Part shown: positions 44,343 through 53,748 of the stretch, in pieces
Layout of the letters: the number at the start of each line of letters is the position of its first letter
Numbering within the stretch: position 1 is the first letter of the stretch
From: Pseudomonas sp. S04
GTDB taxonomy: Bacteria; Pseudomonadota; Gammaproteobacteria; Pseudomonadales; Pseudomonadaceae
Length of the DNA stretch: 64,000 nt
Direction of reading: 5' to 3'
NCBI RefSeq assembly: GCF_009834545.1
Contig: NZ_CP019427.1
Span: 4,594,001-4,658,000, forward strand
The notes under the pieces: model-generated
The model's input: the letters and a program-made list of their open reading frames with translations, nothing else
What the model was told of the DNA's origin: nothing
Database searches by the model: none
Program-made: the position numbers and the translations under genes

Positions 44343-45670
44343 GGCCTCTTCGCGAGCAAGCTCGCTCCCACCGGGTCTGGCGCAAACAACGCGGCTACAG
44401 CGCTGGGATTGGACGGAAAATAAAAGTGCACATAAGAAGCCGTCATCCGCCCCTCACGATAAACCGCCTCCGCTCCTCGCCCGCCGTTCGGGCTCAGTCC
44501 ACGCGCAATCGGCTCAAGCTCGGTGCTGGTCAGGGAATGGTGATAGGTGTGCCCACGCAACGCGCCTTCCGGCAGCTCGACCGCCTGCAGCGCCAGCGCC
44601 GCCAGACGTTTTTGCATCGTCGCATCGCCTTTGAGCAAACCCACCAGTTCGGCCCGCGTGCCTTGCACGTCGGTCAGGGAATCCAGCAGATACAGCATGC
44701 CGCCGCATTCGGCGAGCAGCGGCTTGCCGGCGGCGTGATGACCACGAATGGCATCGAGCATCGCGGTGTTGCCTGACAAGGCCACATGGTGCAATTCCGG
44801 GTAGCCACCAGGCAGGTACAGGCTATCTGCCTCTGGCAACTGGCTGTCGCGGATCGGCGAGAAGAACCGCAGCTCGGCGCCCATCGCACGCAATAAGTCC
44901 AGGCTCGCGCCATAGGTGAAAGCAAAGGCTTCATCCCGGGCCACGGCGATCCGCACACCGGCCAGCAAAGGCTCGGCTGGGATCACGTCGGGCGCGGCAA
45001 ATTCCACTGCGGGCGGCAAGGCCACCTGGCAACTGCTACCCAAGGCCTCGGCGGCTGCATCGAGGCGCAGGTCGAGGTCGTTCAGCTCACTGGCTTGTAC
45101 CAGGCCCAGGTGCCGACTCGGCAATTCAATCCCGGTTTCCCGGGACAATGCGCCATACCAACGCAAGCCCTCGGTAAGGCTGCCTTCGAGTAACTGAGCG
45201 TGGCGCAGGGTGCCCACCCGATTGGCCAGCACGCCGGCAAATGGCAGGTCCGGCTGATAACGCGCCAGACCCAACGCCAGTGCACCAAAGGTCTGGGCCA
45301 TGGCGGTGCCGTCGATCACCCCCAGCACCGGCACGCCGAAGTGGCGCGCCAGGTCGGCACTGGACGGGGTACCGTCGAACAAGCCCATGACCCCTTCGAT
45401 CAGGATCAGGTCAGCCTCGGCGGCGGCTTCCCACAACAGACGGCGACTTTCCTGCTCGCCGACCATCCACATGTCCAACTGATACACCGGCTGGCCACTG
45501 GCACGTTCGAGAATCATCGGGTCGAGAAAATCCGGGCCGCACTTGAACACCCGGACCTTGCGCCCCTGATTGCGGTGCAAACGGGCCAGGGCCGCGGTGA
45601 CGGTGGTCTTACCCTGCCCGGAGGCTGGCGCGGCGATCAGTACCGCCGGGCAAAAACGACTGCTGGTCAT
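44339..45670 (-). CDS. cobB: Cobyrinate a,c-diamide synthase
   Basis: The protein has 443 residues. The P-loop AAPASGQGKTTVTAAL is near the start and the glutaminase nucleophile Cys lies in LLAECGGMLYL. It amidates the a and c carboxylates of (hydrogeno)cobyrinic acid. The ATG at 45670 gives MTSSRFCPAVLIAAP; open frame upstream overlaps cobO. Its last ten residues ([10 protein letters not shown]) are encoded by a REP element and are not part of the conserved domain. Confidence 0.94.
   Translation of the reverse strand: MTSSRFCPAVLIAAPASGQGKTTVTAALARLHRNQGRKVRVFKCGPDFLDPMILERASGQPVYQLDMWMVGEQESRRLLWEAAAEADLILIEGVMGLFDGTPSSADLARHFGVPVLGVIDGTAMAQTFGALALGLARYQPDLPFAGVLANRVGTLRHAQLLEGSLTEGLRWYGALSRETGIELPSRHLGLVQASELNDLDLRLDAAAEALGSSCQVALPPAVEFAAPDVIPAEPLLAGVRIAVARDEAFAFTYGASLDLLRAMGAELRFFSPIRDSQLPEADSLYLPGGYPELHHVALSGNTAMLDAIRGHHAAGKPLLAECGGMLYLLDSLTDVQGTRAELVGLLKGDATMQKRLAALALQAVELPEGALRGHTYHHSLTSTELEPIARGLSPNGGRGAEAVYREGRMTASYVHFYFPSNPSAVAALFAPDPVGASLLAKRP
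44349..44371. repeat. REP element overlapping the 3' end of cobB
   Basis: On the minus strand GTGGGAGCGAGCTTGCTCGCGAAG is read as the C-terminal residues VGASLLAK of CobB just before the stop. The CGAGC/GCTCG stem is the common REP core. Confidence 0.8.
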
Positions 45671-45680
45671 GAAAAGAGGC

Positions 45681-46292
45681 TCACAGCTCGACGCCTTTTT
45701 GCGCCTTGATCCCGGCCTGGAACGCATGCTTGATCACGCCCATTTCGGTGACGGTGTCAGCCAGTTCGATCATTTGCTCTTTGGCCGCGCGGCCGGTAAC
45801 CACCACGTGTTGCATCGGCGGGCGGGCTTGCAGGTCGCTGAGCACCTGATCGAGATCGAGGTAGCCATGCTTGAGGGCGATGTTCAGCTCATCGAGCACC
45901 ACCAGGCCGATGGCCGGGTCGCGCAGCAGTTCGCGGGACACCTGCCAGGCGGCCTCGGCAGCGGCGATATCGCGCTGGCGGTCCTGGGTTTCCCAGGTGA
46001 ACCCTTCGCCCATCACATGAAACCGCACCTGCTCCGGGAAGCGCCGGAAGAACAGCTCCTCGCCCGTGCTGTTGCGGCCCTTGATGAACTGCACCACACC
46101 GCACTGCATGCCATGGCCCATGGCGCGGGCGAGCATGCCGAACGCCGAACTGCTCTTGCCTTTGCCGTTGCCGGTCAGCACCAGCAGCAGGCCACATTCG
46201 TTGGGTGAGTTGGCAATACGCTCATCGATCACGGCTTTTTTGCGCTGCATGCGCGCCAGATGGCGTTCGTCACGATCAGGGGAATCAGTCAT
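45681..46292 (-). CDS. cobO: Cob(I)yrinic acid a,c-diamide adenosyltransferase
   Basis: The protein has 203 residues. The P-loop GNGKGKSSSAFG lies near residue 40; the rest matches CobA/CobO (VVQFIKGRNSTGEE, VLDELNIALKHG, HVVVTGRAA). It adds the adenosyl group from ATP to the reduced cobalt. It is the first gene after the cobalamin riboswitch. The ATG at 46292 has a GGAGAG site; longer frames upstream run into the riboswitch. Confidence 0.95.
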   Translation of the reverse strand: MTDSPDRDERHLARMQRKKAVIDERIANSPNECGLLLVLTGNGKGKSSSAFGMLARAMGHGMQCGVVQFIKGRNSTGEELFFRRFPEQVRFHVMGEGFTWETQDRQRDIAAAEAAWQVSRELLRDPAIGLVVLDELNIALKHGYLDLDQVLSDLQARPPMQHVVVTGRAAKEQMIELADTVTEMGVIKHAFQAGIKAQKGVEL

Positions 46293-46390
46293 GGGGGAGC
46301 TCTCCGTTGAGGCTGGATAACGGCGGGCAGGCATAGAAATAGACGGCAAGAAGCCTGGCATCGCCCACCGTGATGCCGCTGGATGGATCA

Positions 46391-46600
46391 GGCCGGTCTC
46401 CGGGCTCATGAGTGGCGCGCTGGCCGGACGACGCGCCTTCCCATATCGGACACCGATACAGTGGCTCAAAGCGTCGTTTTCACTCATTTACCGTTGCGGG
46501 GGCAGCGCCGGGATCGTCACCCGTTCTGTCATAGAACGCGCGCTCACCGGCTTCCCTGTTTCACTCGATCGACCCTGGGGTCACCGAGCACCTGAAACAA
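46391..46600 (-). promoter_or_regulatory. Cobalamin riboswitch upstream of cobO
   Basis: Read on the minus strand, the leader contains AGGGAAGCCGGTG, then GCTGCCCCCGCAACGGTA (the B12 box region), and near the 3' end GCCCGGAGACC. These are the conserved parts of the adenosylcobalamin riboswitch, in the right order. It probably shuts the ten-gene operon when cobalamin is plentiful. Confidence 0.92.
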
Positions 46601-46747
46601 GTCGCGAAGGTTAGTGGGTTGGGGGTGGAGCGTCAATTAAAGCCGGGCTAATCGGCAGCAAGAATGCAAAGCGCCACCTGACGAATTGAACCTAAGGTCA
46701 TGCTGACGCCTCTATGGCTTAAGCAGTGCATTCTAAGGGAGAGCCGC

Positions 46748-48061
46748 ATGTCCACGTCCCGCCTCGTTGGTGTCATCGCCCTGGCCGCAGGCCTGGTCGC
46801 CTGTGGAGAATCCTCGAGCCTCAGGGTCGAGGATGGCACCGGGCCTTCGCCCAAGCTGCCTGAACCCAACAAAACCCTTATTCCCACGGTCAACATCGCG
46901 CCCGCTGTCGGCTGGGCCAATGGCGCCAAGCCAACCGCAGCGCCCGGCACCCAGGTAGTCGCCTTTGCCGAAGGATTGGAGCATCCGCGCTGGCTCTATG
47001 TACTGCCCAATGGCGATGTACTGGTCGCAGAAACCAATGCGCCAGCCAAGCCTGAAGATGGCAAGGGCATCCGTGGCTGGGTCATGGGCAAGGTCATGGA
47101 CCGCGCTGGGGCCGCGGTGCCCAGCGCCAACCGCATCACCCTGCTGCGCGACAGCAACCACGATGGCGTGGCCGAAACCCGCAGCAGTTTTATCGAAAAC
47201 CTCAATTCGCCGTTTGGAATGACCTTGGTCGGCAACGACCTATACGTCGCCGACACCGATCGTTTGCTGCGCTTCAACTATGTCGAGGGACAAACCTCGA
47301 TCACCACCAAACCCATGAAAGTCATCGACCTGCCCGGTGGCACGCTGAATCACCACTGGACCAAAAACGTCATTGCCAGCCAGGACGGCAGCAAGTTGTA
47401 TGTCACGGTGGGCTCCAACAGCAATGTCGGGGAAAACGGCCTGGAGCAGGAACAGGGCCGCGCCGCTATCTGGGAGGTGGATCGTGCCACCGGCAATCAG
47501 CGGATTTTCGCCTCCGGCCTGCGCAATCCCAACGGCATGGCCTGGGAACCGAGCTCGGGCAAACTGTGGACGGCGGTCAATGAGCGAGACGAGATCGGCA
47601 GCGACCTGGTGCCGGACTACATTACGTCGGTCATGGATGGCGGCTTCTATGGCTGGCCGTTCAGCTACTACGGCCAACACGTCGATGTCCGCGTCAGCCC
47701 GCAAGATCCGGATCAGGTGGCCAAGGCCATCGCCCCGGACTACGCAGTGGGCCCACACACAGCCTCCCTGGGCCTGGCCTTCGCCGAAGGCAGCACGTTG
47801 CCAGCCCCGTTCACCGAAGGCGCGTTTATCGGCCAGCACGGCTCGTGGAACCGCAAACCGCACAGCGGTTACAAAGTGATCTTCGTACCCTTCAGTGCCG
47901 GCAAGCCAAGCGGGCAACCGGTGGATGTGCTCAGCGGCTTCCTCAACCAGGACGAAGAGGCCATGGGGCGGCCGGTTGGCGTGGTGATCGATCGGCAGGG
48001 TAACTTGCTGGTGGCCGACGATGTGGGCAACAAGGTGTGGCGGGTATCCGCCCGCCAATGA
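46748..48061 (+). CDS. L-sorbosone dehydrogenase-like PQQ-type beta-propeller lipoprotein
   Basis: The protein has 437 residues. A lipoprotein signal ends LVACG (Cys19) and the rest is a six-bladed propeller as in soluble glucose/sorbosone dehydrogenases ([78 protein letters not shown]). It probably oxidises a sugar or aldose with PQQ at the periplasmic face. The ATG at 46748 has a GGGAGAG site. It is divergent from the cobalamin operon. Confidence 0.87.
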   Translation: MSTSRLVGVIALAAGLVACGESSSLRVEDGTGPSPKLPEPNKTLIPTVNIAPAVGWANGAKPTAAPGTQVVAFAEGLEHPRWLYVLPNGDVLVAETNAPAKPEDGKGIRGWVMGKVMDRAGAAVPSANRITLLRDSNHDGVAETRSSFIENLNSPFGMTLVGNDLYVADTDRLLRFNYVEGQTSITTKPMKVIDLPGGTLNHHWTKNVIASQDGSKLYVTVGSNSNVGENGLEQEQGRAAIWEVDRATGNQRIFASGLRNPNGMAWEPSSGKLWTAVNERDEIGSDLVPDYITSVMDGGFYGWPFSYYGQHVDVRVSPQDPDQVAKAIAPDYAVGPHTASLGLAFAEGSTLPAPFTEGAFIGQHGSWNRKPHSGYKVIFVPFSAGKPSGQPVDVLSGFLNQDEEAMGRPVGVVIDRQGNLLVADDVGNKVWRVSARQ

Positions 48062-48070
48062 CCCCAGCGC

Positions 48071-48733
48071 CTAGCGTTTGCGGCACAGCGTCAGGCCATC
48101 CCCCAGGGGCAATAACGACAGGTCGACCCGCGGATCATCCTTCAAGGCCAGGTTGAGTGCCTGGATGGCGCGGGTATCGGCACTCTCGGGTTGGCGCTCC
48201 AGGACCCGGCCACTCCACAGGGTGTTGTCGAATACCGCCAGGCCGCCGCTGCGCAACAAACGCAGGGCGCTTTCCAGGTAGGCCGGATAGTTGGCCTTGT
48301 CGGCATCGATGAAAATCAAGTCGAAAGCGCCGCCCTGCCCTTGCTGCTCGATCTGCTCCAAAGTCTGCAACGCCGGCGCCAGGCGCAGTTCGATGCGCTC
48401 GCTGAGGCCGGCTTCCCGCCAGTAGCGCCGCGCTGTGGCGTTGTAGTCACCAATGATGTCGCAGCAGATCAGTTGCCCGTCGTCCGGCAGGGCCGCGGCC
48501 ATGCACAGGGCGCTGTAACCGGTGAACGTCCCCACTTCTATCACCCGGCGCGCACCGCTGAGCTTGACCAGCAACGCGAGGAACTGGCCCTGCTCCGGCG
48601 CTACTTGCCAACGCGCCATGGGCAGCGCCTGGGTTTCGTCACGCAGACGACGTTGCAGCGGCGTTTCGCGCAGCGAGACGTCGAGCAGGTACTGATAGAG
48701 GGCATCGTCGAGATTGAGCGTACGCGCGGTCAT
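48071..48733 (-). CDS. SAM-dependent O-methyltransferase (CCoAMT family)
   Basis: The protein has 220 residues. The SAM-binding motif VIEVGTFTGYSAL, the metal-site acidic residues in FIDADKANY and the FDNTLWSGRV segment match the caffeoyl-CoA/catechol O-methyltransferase family. Substrates in bacteria are small diols and are not predictable here. The ATG at 48733 has an AGAGGTGG site. Confidence 0.9.
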   Translation of the reverse strand: MTARTLNLDDALYQYLLDVSLRETPLQRRLRDETQALPMARWQVAPEQGQFLALLVKLSGARRVIEVGTFTGYSALCMAAALPDDGQLICCDIIGDYNATARRYWREAGLSERIELRLAPALQTLEQIEQQGQGGAFDLIFIDADKANYPAYLESALRLLRSGGLAVFDNTLWSGRVLERQPESADTRAIQALNLALKDDPRVDLSLLPLGDGLTLCRKR

Positions 48734-48759
48734 TACCACCTCTGCCAACCCGTTGTGAA

Positions 48760-49293
48760 CTAGGGATTGTGCGCCAGGTGCTCGGGTTGCAGTACGCGCT
48801 TGGCGCTCAGGTAGGCTTTTTGCCAATAGGCTTTGGACAAGCTGTCGAGCTTGACCGTACCACCGGTGGCCGGCGCGTGCACGAAGCGTCCTTCGCCGAC
48901 GTAGATGCCGGCGTGACTGACCCGTGAGCCGCCGTTGGTGGCGAAGAAGATCACATCGCCAGTCTGCAGGGCCTCTTTGCCGACGCTCGGGGCCTGCATG
49001 CCGATCATTTCACCGGTGGTGCGCGGCAGGGAAATACCCGCTGCATCCCGGTAGACATAGCCAATCAAGCCACTGCAATCAAATCCCGAATCCGGAGTAT
49101 TGCCGCCCCAGCGATAGGGAGTGCCTACCAGGCCCAGGGCGCGAAACAGCACGTCTTCGGCAGCCGGGGAGAAATTCTGGGTAGGGGCAAAAATCGGTGC
49201 GCGGACCACCTTGGCCGGTGGCGGCGTGCGACTGGCGCAGGCGCTGAGCAGCGCGACGCAGAACATGAGTGCAAGGCGGGCCGACATCGTCAT
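48760..49293 (-). CDS. NlpC/P60 peptidase lipoprotein
   Basis: The protein has 177 residues. A lipobox LLSAC (Cys19) is followed by an NlpC/P60 domain with catalytic Cys in GFDCSGL, His in SHAGIYVG and a third polar site in HAPATGG. It would cleave peptidoglycan stem peptides, as MepS/Spr does. A second NlpC/P60 lipoprotein gene lies upstream in the same direction, separated by a terminator. Confidence 0.9.
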   Translation of the reverse strand: MTMSARLALMFCVALLSACASRTPPPAKVVRAPIFAPTQNFSPAAEDVLFRALGLVGTPYRWGGNTPDSGFDCSGLIGYVYRDAAGISLPRTTGEMIGMQAPSVGKEALQTGDVIFFATNGGSRVSHAGIYVGEGRFVHAPATGGTVKLDSLSKAYWQKAYLSAKRVLQPEHLAHNP

Positions 49294-49347
49294 TACCGAA
49301 CATCCTGATCTGGCTGCGGCTGTCACTGCCGGGAGGCTGAAAACAAA

Positions 49348-49372
49348 ACCGCGTAAGCAGGGCTTACGCGGT
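49348..49372 (-). terminator. Terminator between the two NlpC/P60 genes
   Basis: ACCGCGTAAGC and GCTTACGCGGT form a perfect 11-bp stem; on the minus strand TTTTG-TTTT follows. Confidence 0.85.
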
Positions 49373-49525
49373 TAGTTGATCAACAATAGATCAGGATTCT
49401 AGCGGCTACGCGCCAAACTTCAAGTAAGACTTTAAGTTTGCACTACAAAAAGAAGGGGTATTGCCGGGAAGATGGTCTTTGCGCTGGCCGGCGCTCGCCT
49501 GGAGCGCCGTTGCCAGCCTGCCCGC

Positions 49526-50149
49526 TTACTTGCGGGCAGTGACCGTGGTCGGAGCCATGGCGAGGGCGCGCTTGGCTTCGATGAAGGTCTTGCTCCAGTA
49601 GCTGTCGCCCAGGCTATCGACCCGGACACCGCCGCTGCGGCTGCTGCTGGAGTGGATGAACTGGTTGTCACCGAGGTAGATCCCGGCGTGGCTGACACGC
49701 CCGCGACGACCATTGGTGGCGAAGAACAGCAGGTCGCCCGGTTCCAGCTTGCTGCGCGAAACCAGTGGCGCATCAACGTTGATCATTTCGCGGGTGGAGC
49801 GTGGCAGGTTCATGCCCGCTTCTTCGCGAAACAGGTAGCCGATGAAGCCGCTGCAATCGAAACCGGCTTCAGAGGTACCACCGAAACGGTAACGGGTACC
49901 GATCAGGGACATGCCACGTTCGAGGATGCTGTCGGCCAGGACCGGCATCTGGTAAGGCTTGCGGCCCGCAAACGCGGCCAGCTCTTTTTCGGTTGCCAGT
50001 TCTTCCTGATAAACAGCGGAAGACTGCGCGGTAACAGAGTTCTTGACCTGTTGCTGGGGCTCTTGCTGGGACACTGGGGAGTGTGCAGAGCAACCAAACA
50101 ACAGGGTGACGAGTGCGAGAGGCACGAGGGGTGCGAAGCGCTTTAGCAT
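49526..50149 (-). CDS. NlpC/P60 peptidase lipoprotein, larger paralogue
   Basis: The protein has 207 residues. A lipobox LLFGC (Cys20) is followed by a Gln/Ser-rich linker (about 21-75) and an NlpC/P60 domain with AGFDCSGF, VSHAGIYLG and FIHSSSS. It resembles MepH/MepS-type endopeptidases that open cross-links for cell-wall growth. The ATG at 50149 gives a clean lipoprotein signal; the frame stays open upstream. It probably has its own promoter in the 213-base gap before hda. Confidence 0.9.
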   Translation of the reverse strand: MLKRFAPLVPLALVTLLFGCSAHSPVSQQEPQQQVKNSVTAQSSAVYQEELATEKELAAFAGRKPYQMPVLADSILERGMSLIGTRYRFGGTSEAGFDCSGFIGYLFREEAGMNLPRSTREMINVDAPLVSRSKLEPGDLLFFATNGRRGRVSHAGIYLGDNQFIHSSSSRSGGVRVDSLGDSYWSKTFIEAKRALAMAPTTVTARK

Positions 50150-50362
50150 GGGCACGACCGTGGCTGAATTGTGTAAAGAAGCCGAGACTATGCCTTCTAT
50201 CACCCTCATTTGCAAATTCAATCGATTTAAATGTGACTTTGCAGTTTCGCCCCGCCATCTAAGCGCTTAAGCCCATTTTAAATCTGCACGCATGACGAAC
50301 GCCGTTCGCCTGCGGGTTTTCTGACGCCTGAAATTTGCCGAAACGCGCTACAGGCCGCGGTT

Positions 50363-51067
50363 TTACCAGCCCAGGGTTTCTTTGAGGAAAGGAATGGTCA
50401 GCTTGCGCTGAGCCTGCAGGGACGCCTGATCGAGGCGTTCAAGCAGCTCGAACAGGGCACTCATGCTGCGGGTACCGCGAGTCAGGATAAAATGCCCGAC
50501 CTCGTCGGTCAGGTGCAGACCGCGGCGCGAGGCACGCAGTTGCAGGGCGCGCAATTTGTCCTCATCGGACAGCGGACGCATCTGGAAAATCAACGCCAGG
50601 GTCAAACGGGATTTGAGGTCGGCCAGCTTGACCGGCAACTCCCGCGGCGAAGTCGACGCTGCGATCAGCAAACGCCGACCACTGTCGCGCAGCCGATTGA
50701 ACAGGTGGAACAGCGCCTCTTCCCAGTCTGCTCGCCCGGCAACCGCCTGCAGGTCATCCAGGCACACCAGCTCGTACTGCTCGAGGTTGTCGAGGATCTC
50801 GATACCCCGGTCCAGCAATTCGGCCAACGGCAGGTACACCGCCGGCTCGCCCAACTGCTCGAAGCGCAGGCACGCCGCCTGCAACAAGTGCGTACGCCCC
50901 ACGCCGTCCTTGCCCCACAGATAGATCAGGCTTTCGGTCCAGCCGGCGTCGGCTTCGCACAGGCGTTCGACATAGCCGAGTGCAGCGGCGTTGGCGCCAG
51001 GGTAGTAATTGATAAAGGTGGCGTCATCACGCAGACGCACACCTAGGGGCAGCTGAATCGGTTTCAT
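50363..51067 (-). CDS. hda: DnaA regulatory inactivator Hda
   Basis: The protein has 234 residues and is an AAA+ protein related to DnaA domain III. The N-terminal QLPLGVRL is the clamp-binding motif; a Walker A-like GKDGVGRTHLL and Walker B-like LVCLDDLQAV follow, with the arginine region in SRLTLALIF. With the sliding clamp it promotes ATP hydrolysis by DnaA after initiation. It is tandem with the PerM-like and DUF2066 genes. Confidence 0.94.
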   Translation of the reverse strand: MKPIQLPLGVRLRDDATFINYYPGANAAALGYVERLCEADAGWTESLIYLWGKDGVGRTHLLQAACLRFEQLGEPAVYLPLAELLDRGIEILDNLEQYELVCLDDLQAVAGRADWEEALFHLFNRLRDSGRRLLIAASTSPRELPVKLADLKSRLTLALIFQMRPLSDEDKLRALQLRASRRGLHLTDEVGHFILTRGTRSMSALFELLERLDQASLQAQRKLTIPFLKETLGW

Positions 51068-51213
51068 GCTGACTGAACAGTTCCAAAGGAACCGTTAGTG
51101 GCCTCTGTGTAAAGTTTGCAAAGTTTATACCCGTGAAGCCAGCCGCACAATGCAACAGACCATAAGCAAAATCAAAGGTTTGCGTTAACTTGCCAGTATC
51201 GGGCCAGACGCGC

Positions 51214-52287
51214 TCACGCCTCGGGCCCCTGGGCCCCACTATACATTCCCGAATCCTTGTACAAATCTTGCACGTGACGCACCAGCACCATGATCACCGC
51301 CGCCACCGGTAACGCCAGCAGGATCCCGGTAAAGCCGAACAACTCGCCGCCGGCCAGGATCGCGAAGATCACCGCCACCGGATGCAGGCCAATCCGGTCA
51401 CCCACCAGCAATGGCGTCAGTACCATGCCTTCCAGGGCCTGGCCGACCATGAACACCGCGACAATCCCGATCATCGGGTACGGGTCGCCACCAAACTGGA
51501 ACAGTCCGGCAATCAACGCCGCGCCAATCCCGATCACAAAGCCCATGTAGGGCACGATGGCCGCCAGACCGGCAATCAGGCCGATCAACAACCCCAGTTG
51601 CAGGCCGACCAGCATCAGGCCCGCCGCGTAGATCACCCCCAACGCCAGCATCACCAGCAACTGCCCACGCACGAAGGCGCCCAGCACCTCATGGCATTCG
51701 CCGGCCAGCGACACCAGCCGCGCCTCACGATCACGCGGCAGCAGGCTGCGGATCTTGGCCATCATCACATCCCAATCACGCAGCAGGTAAAAGCTCACCA
51801 CCGGGATCAACACCAGGTTGGCCAGCAATCCGATCAGCGCCAGGCTGGACGCCGTGGCCTGGCTCAGCACCACCCCGACGATGTCGGTGGTCTGCCCCAT
51901 GTGCTCACTGATGGCAGCCTTGACCTTGTCGAACTTCCAGAACCCGTCCGCCAGCCCCAACTTGGCCTGCACCCATGGCATCGCGGTGTGCTGCAGCCAG
52001 TCGAGCATCTGCGGAGCCAGTTCGTACAGGCTGAACAACTGCTTGGCCAGCATCGGCACCAGCACCAGCAACAAGGCCATGACGATCAAGGTGAACACGG
52101 CAAACACCGCCACCACGCCCCAGGTCCGCGACAGACCGTACTTTTCCAGACGGTCGACCATCGGATCGAACAGGTACGCCAGCCCCAGCGCCACCAGGAA
52201 AGGCGTGAGGATCGGGTGCAACAGATAAATGAACAGACACAGCAGGACGACCCCACCCAGCCAAACCCAACGCCGCGAATCGGCCAT
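51214..52287 (-). CDS. AI-2E family (PerM-like) permease
   Basis: The protein has 357 residues, seven to eight membrane segments and the family stretch near residues 200-320 (ALGVIYAAGLMLVGLQ, GLAAIVPYMGF, LTPLLVGDRIGLHPVAVIFAIL). Members export small molecules or ions; AI-2 export has been claimed for one member only. It lies between DUF2066 and hda, an arrangement familiar in Pseudomonas. Confidence 0.9.
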   Translation of the reverse strand: MADSRRWVWLGGVVLLCLFIYLLHPILTPFLVALGLAYLFDPMVDRLEKYGLSRTWGVVAVFAVFTLIVMALLLVLVPMLAKQLFSLYELAPQMLDWLQHTAMPWVQAKLGLADGFWKFDKVKAAISEHMGQTTDIVGVVLSQATASSLALIGLLANLVLIPVVSFYLLRDWDVMMAKIRSLLPRDREARLVSLAGECHEVLGAFVRGQLLVMLALGVIYAAGLMLVGLQLGLLIGLIAGLAAIVPYMGFVIGIGAALIAGLFQFGGDPYPMIGIVAVFMVGQALEGMVLTPLLVGDRIGLHPVAVIFAILAGGELFGFTGILLALPVAAVIMVLVRHVQDLYKDSGMYSGAQGPEA

Positions 52288-52321
52288 GTACCACTCCTGC
52301 TTCTATATAGGAAAAGAAAAA

Positions 52322-53362
52322 CTACCAGCGAAAACTCAATTGCGCCTTGGGTGCTGCCGCCACTGCCGCAGGCGTACCCTCGGCGCCCGGGGCCAGTGGT
52401 GCAGGCGCCGCTACGGGCACCTCCTGCAACTTGGCCAGGCTCAACTGCGCACGCAGTTGCTCGCTGCTGCCATTGACCCGATACACGATCCGGTCACCCT
52501 CCACCCGCTGCAAACGGGCACCAAAGGGCTCCAGCAAGCGCCCCAGCGCAGCATAGCGCTCAAGGTTCATGCCCTGCACTTCAAGCACCTGCTCGCCGGA
52601 CGCCCCCGGCTTGGAGGCAAAGCGCGGCGCCAGGCGCTCACTCACTGCCAGCAACACCGCGTCGGCAACCGCCGCGCTGTCCGCCCCCTGCACGCTGCCC
52701 TGCTCACGCTGGTCCCCCAGCCACAGATGCCATTTGGCCTGCCATGCACCGCCATCCTCACGCGCATGTACCGCCAGCAGGCCATCGGCACCATAACGCT
52801 CGGAGGCGCTGCGCAGCGCAGTGGCATCGCTACCTTGCAGATTGGGTGCGGTGGCGACCAGTTGCTCGCTCAGGTCGGCCAGCGGCAGGCGCAAGGGTAA
52901 CCCACGATGCTGGGCCGCACGGCGCAAGGGCTCTGCACTGGACTGGCCGTCCCCCACCAGACTCGAGCCTTCACTGGAGTCGTTGAGCCACCAACCGAGG
53001 ATCGATGGCCGATTGGCGCCCCACACCGCCAACCCGGCCTGGCGCAACGCGCGATCGGTGCTCGCCGGATCGAATTCGACCTGCAGGCTTTCCGGCGGCC
53101 CGGCATCGTAGCCGTACTGACTGATAATTTGTTGCGGGTCCTTGCGCAAGGCGGCCAGGCCGGGGCTTTGCAAGGCCTTGGCATCTCCGGTAAGGCGCAA
53201 CACCAGGGTGTCGAGCGCACGCTGGGTGGCCTGGTCGCGCTCTTGCGGGGTCTGGTTGCTGACCGGTTCGCGCACCTGATAGAGACCTTTGACGGTTTGG
53301 GCCTGGCTGGCCAGGCTGAGCACTGACAACACACCGGCAAACAACAATTTACACAGACGCAT
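52322..53362 (-). CDS. DUF2066 exported protein
   Basis: The protein has 346 residues. A signal peptide ends near LASQAQT, and the DUF2066 core includes RDQATQRALDTLVLRLTG and a domain rich in SDATALRSASERYGADGLL. The function is unknown. The ATG at 53362 starts the signal peptide MRLCKLLF. It is divergent from purM with a 386-base intergenic region that includes T-rich runs and an AT-rich -10-like TGATAAAAT. Confidence 0.85.
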   Translation of the reverse strand: MRLCKLLFAGVLSVLSLASQAQTVKGLYQVREPVSNQTPQERDQATQRALDTLVLRLTGDAKALQSPGLAALRKDPQQIISQYGYDAGPPESLQVEFDPASTDRALRQAGLAVWGANRPSILGWWLNDSSEGSSLVGDGQSSAEPLRRAAQHRGLPLRLPLADLSEQLVATAPNLQGSDATALRSASERYGADGLLAVHAREDGGAWQAKWHLWLGDQREQGSVQGADSAAVADAVLLAVSERLAPRFASKPGASGEQVLEVQGMNLERYAALGRLLEPFGARLQRVEGDRIVYRVNGSSEQLRAQLSLAKLQEVPVAAPAPLAPGAEGTPAAVAAAPKAQLSFRW

Positions 53363-53748
53363 GGAAGATTCCCGACGACAGAAAGCGGCTGGAACGCACC
53401 GCATGAATCAATTTGAACAGGGCTGTGACCACGCGCCCCAGCAAAACATTCACGCGATCGCTGGAAGTTTTTACTCCGTCATAACCATAGACGGTAAACA
53501 GCTCTACCTTATACAGCGACACACGAGATCACCAACGCTGGCATTTTTTGCTTTTTTTTGCCGATATGCCCCTGCCCGTCGGCCCGAGGATGGCCGCTGC
53601 CCCTCAAGCCTGATAAAATCGCGCGCCTTCGCAGACCGGCAATGGCCGGGTGATCTGAAATGTTTTGCGCGGCACTCCCGCCAGGACGCTTTCAGCCTTC
53701 CCGCCAGACTCGGTCGTTACCCCTGAATCCCCCCTAAAGGCCTGGATC
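53363..53748. other. Divergent intergenic region between DUF2066 and purM
   Basis: This stretch of 386 bases has no gene. Poly-T/A runs lie at about 53548-53565 and a likely -10-type TGATAAAAT at about 53610 on the purM side. I see no known purine operator or riboswitch. Confidence 0.5.
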
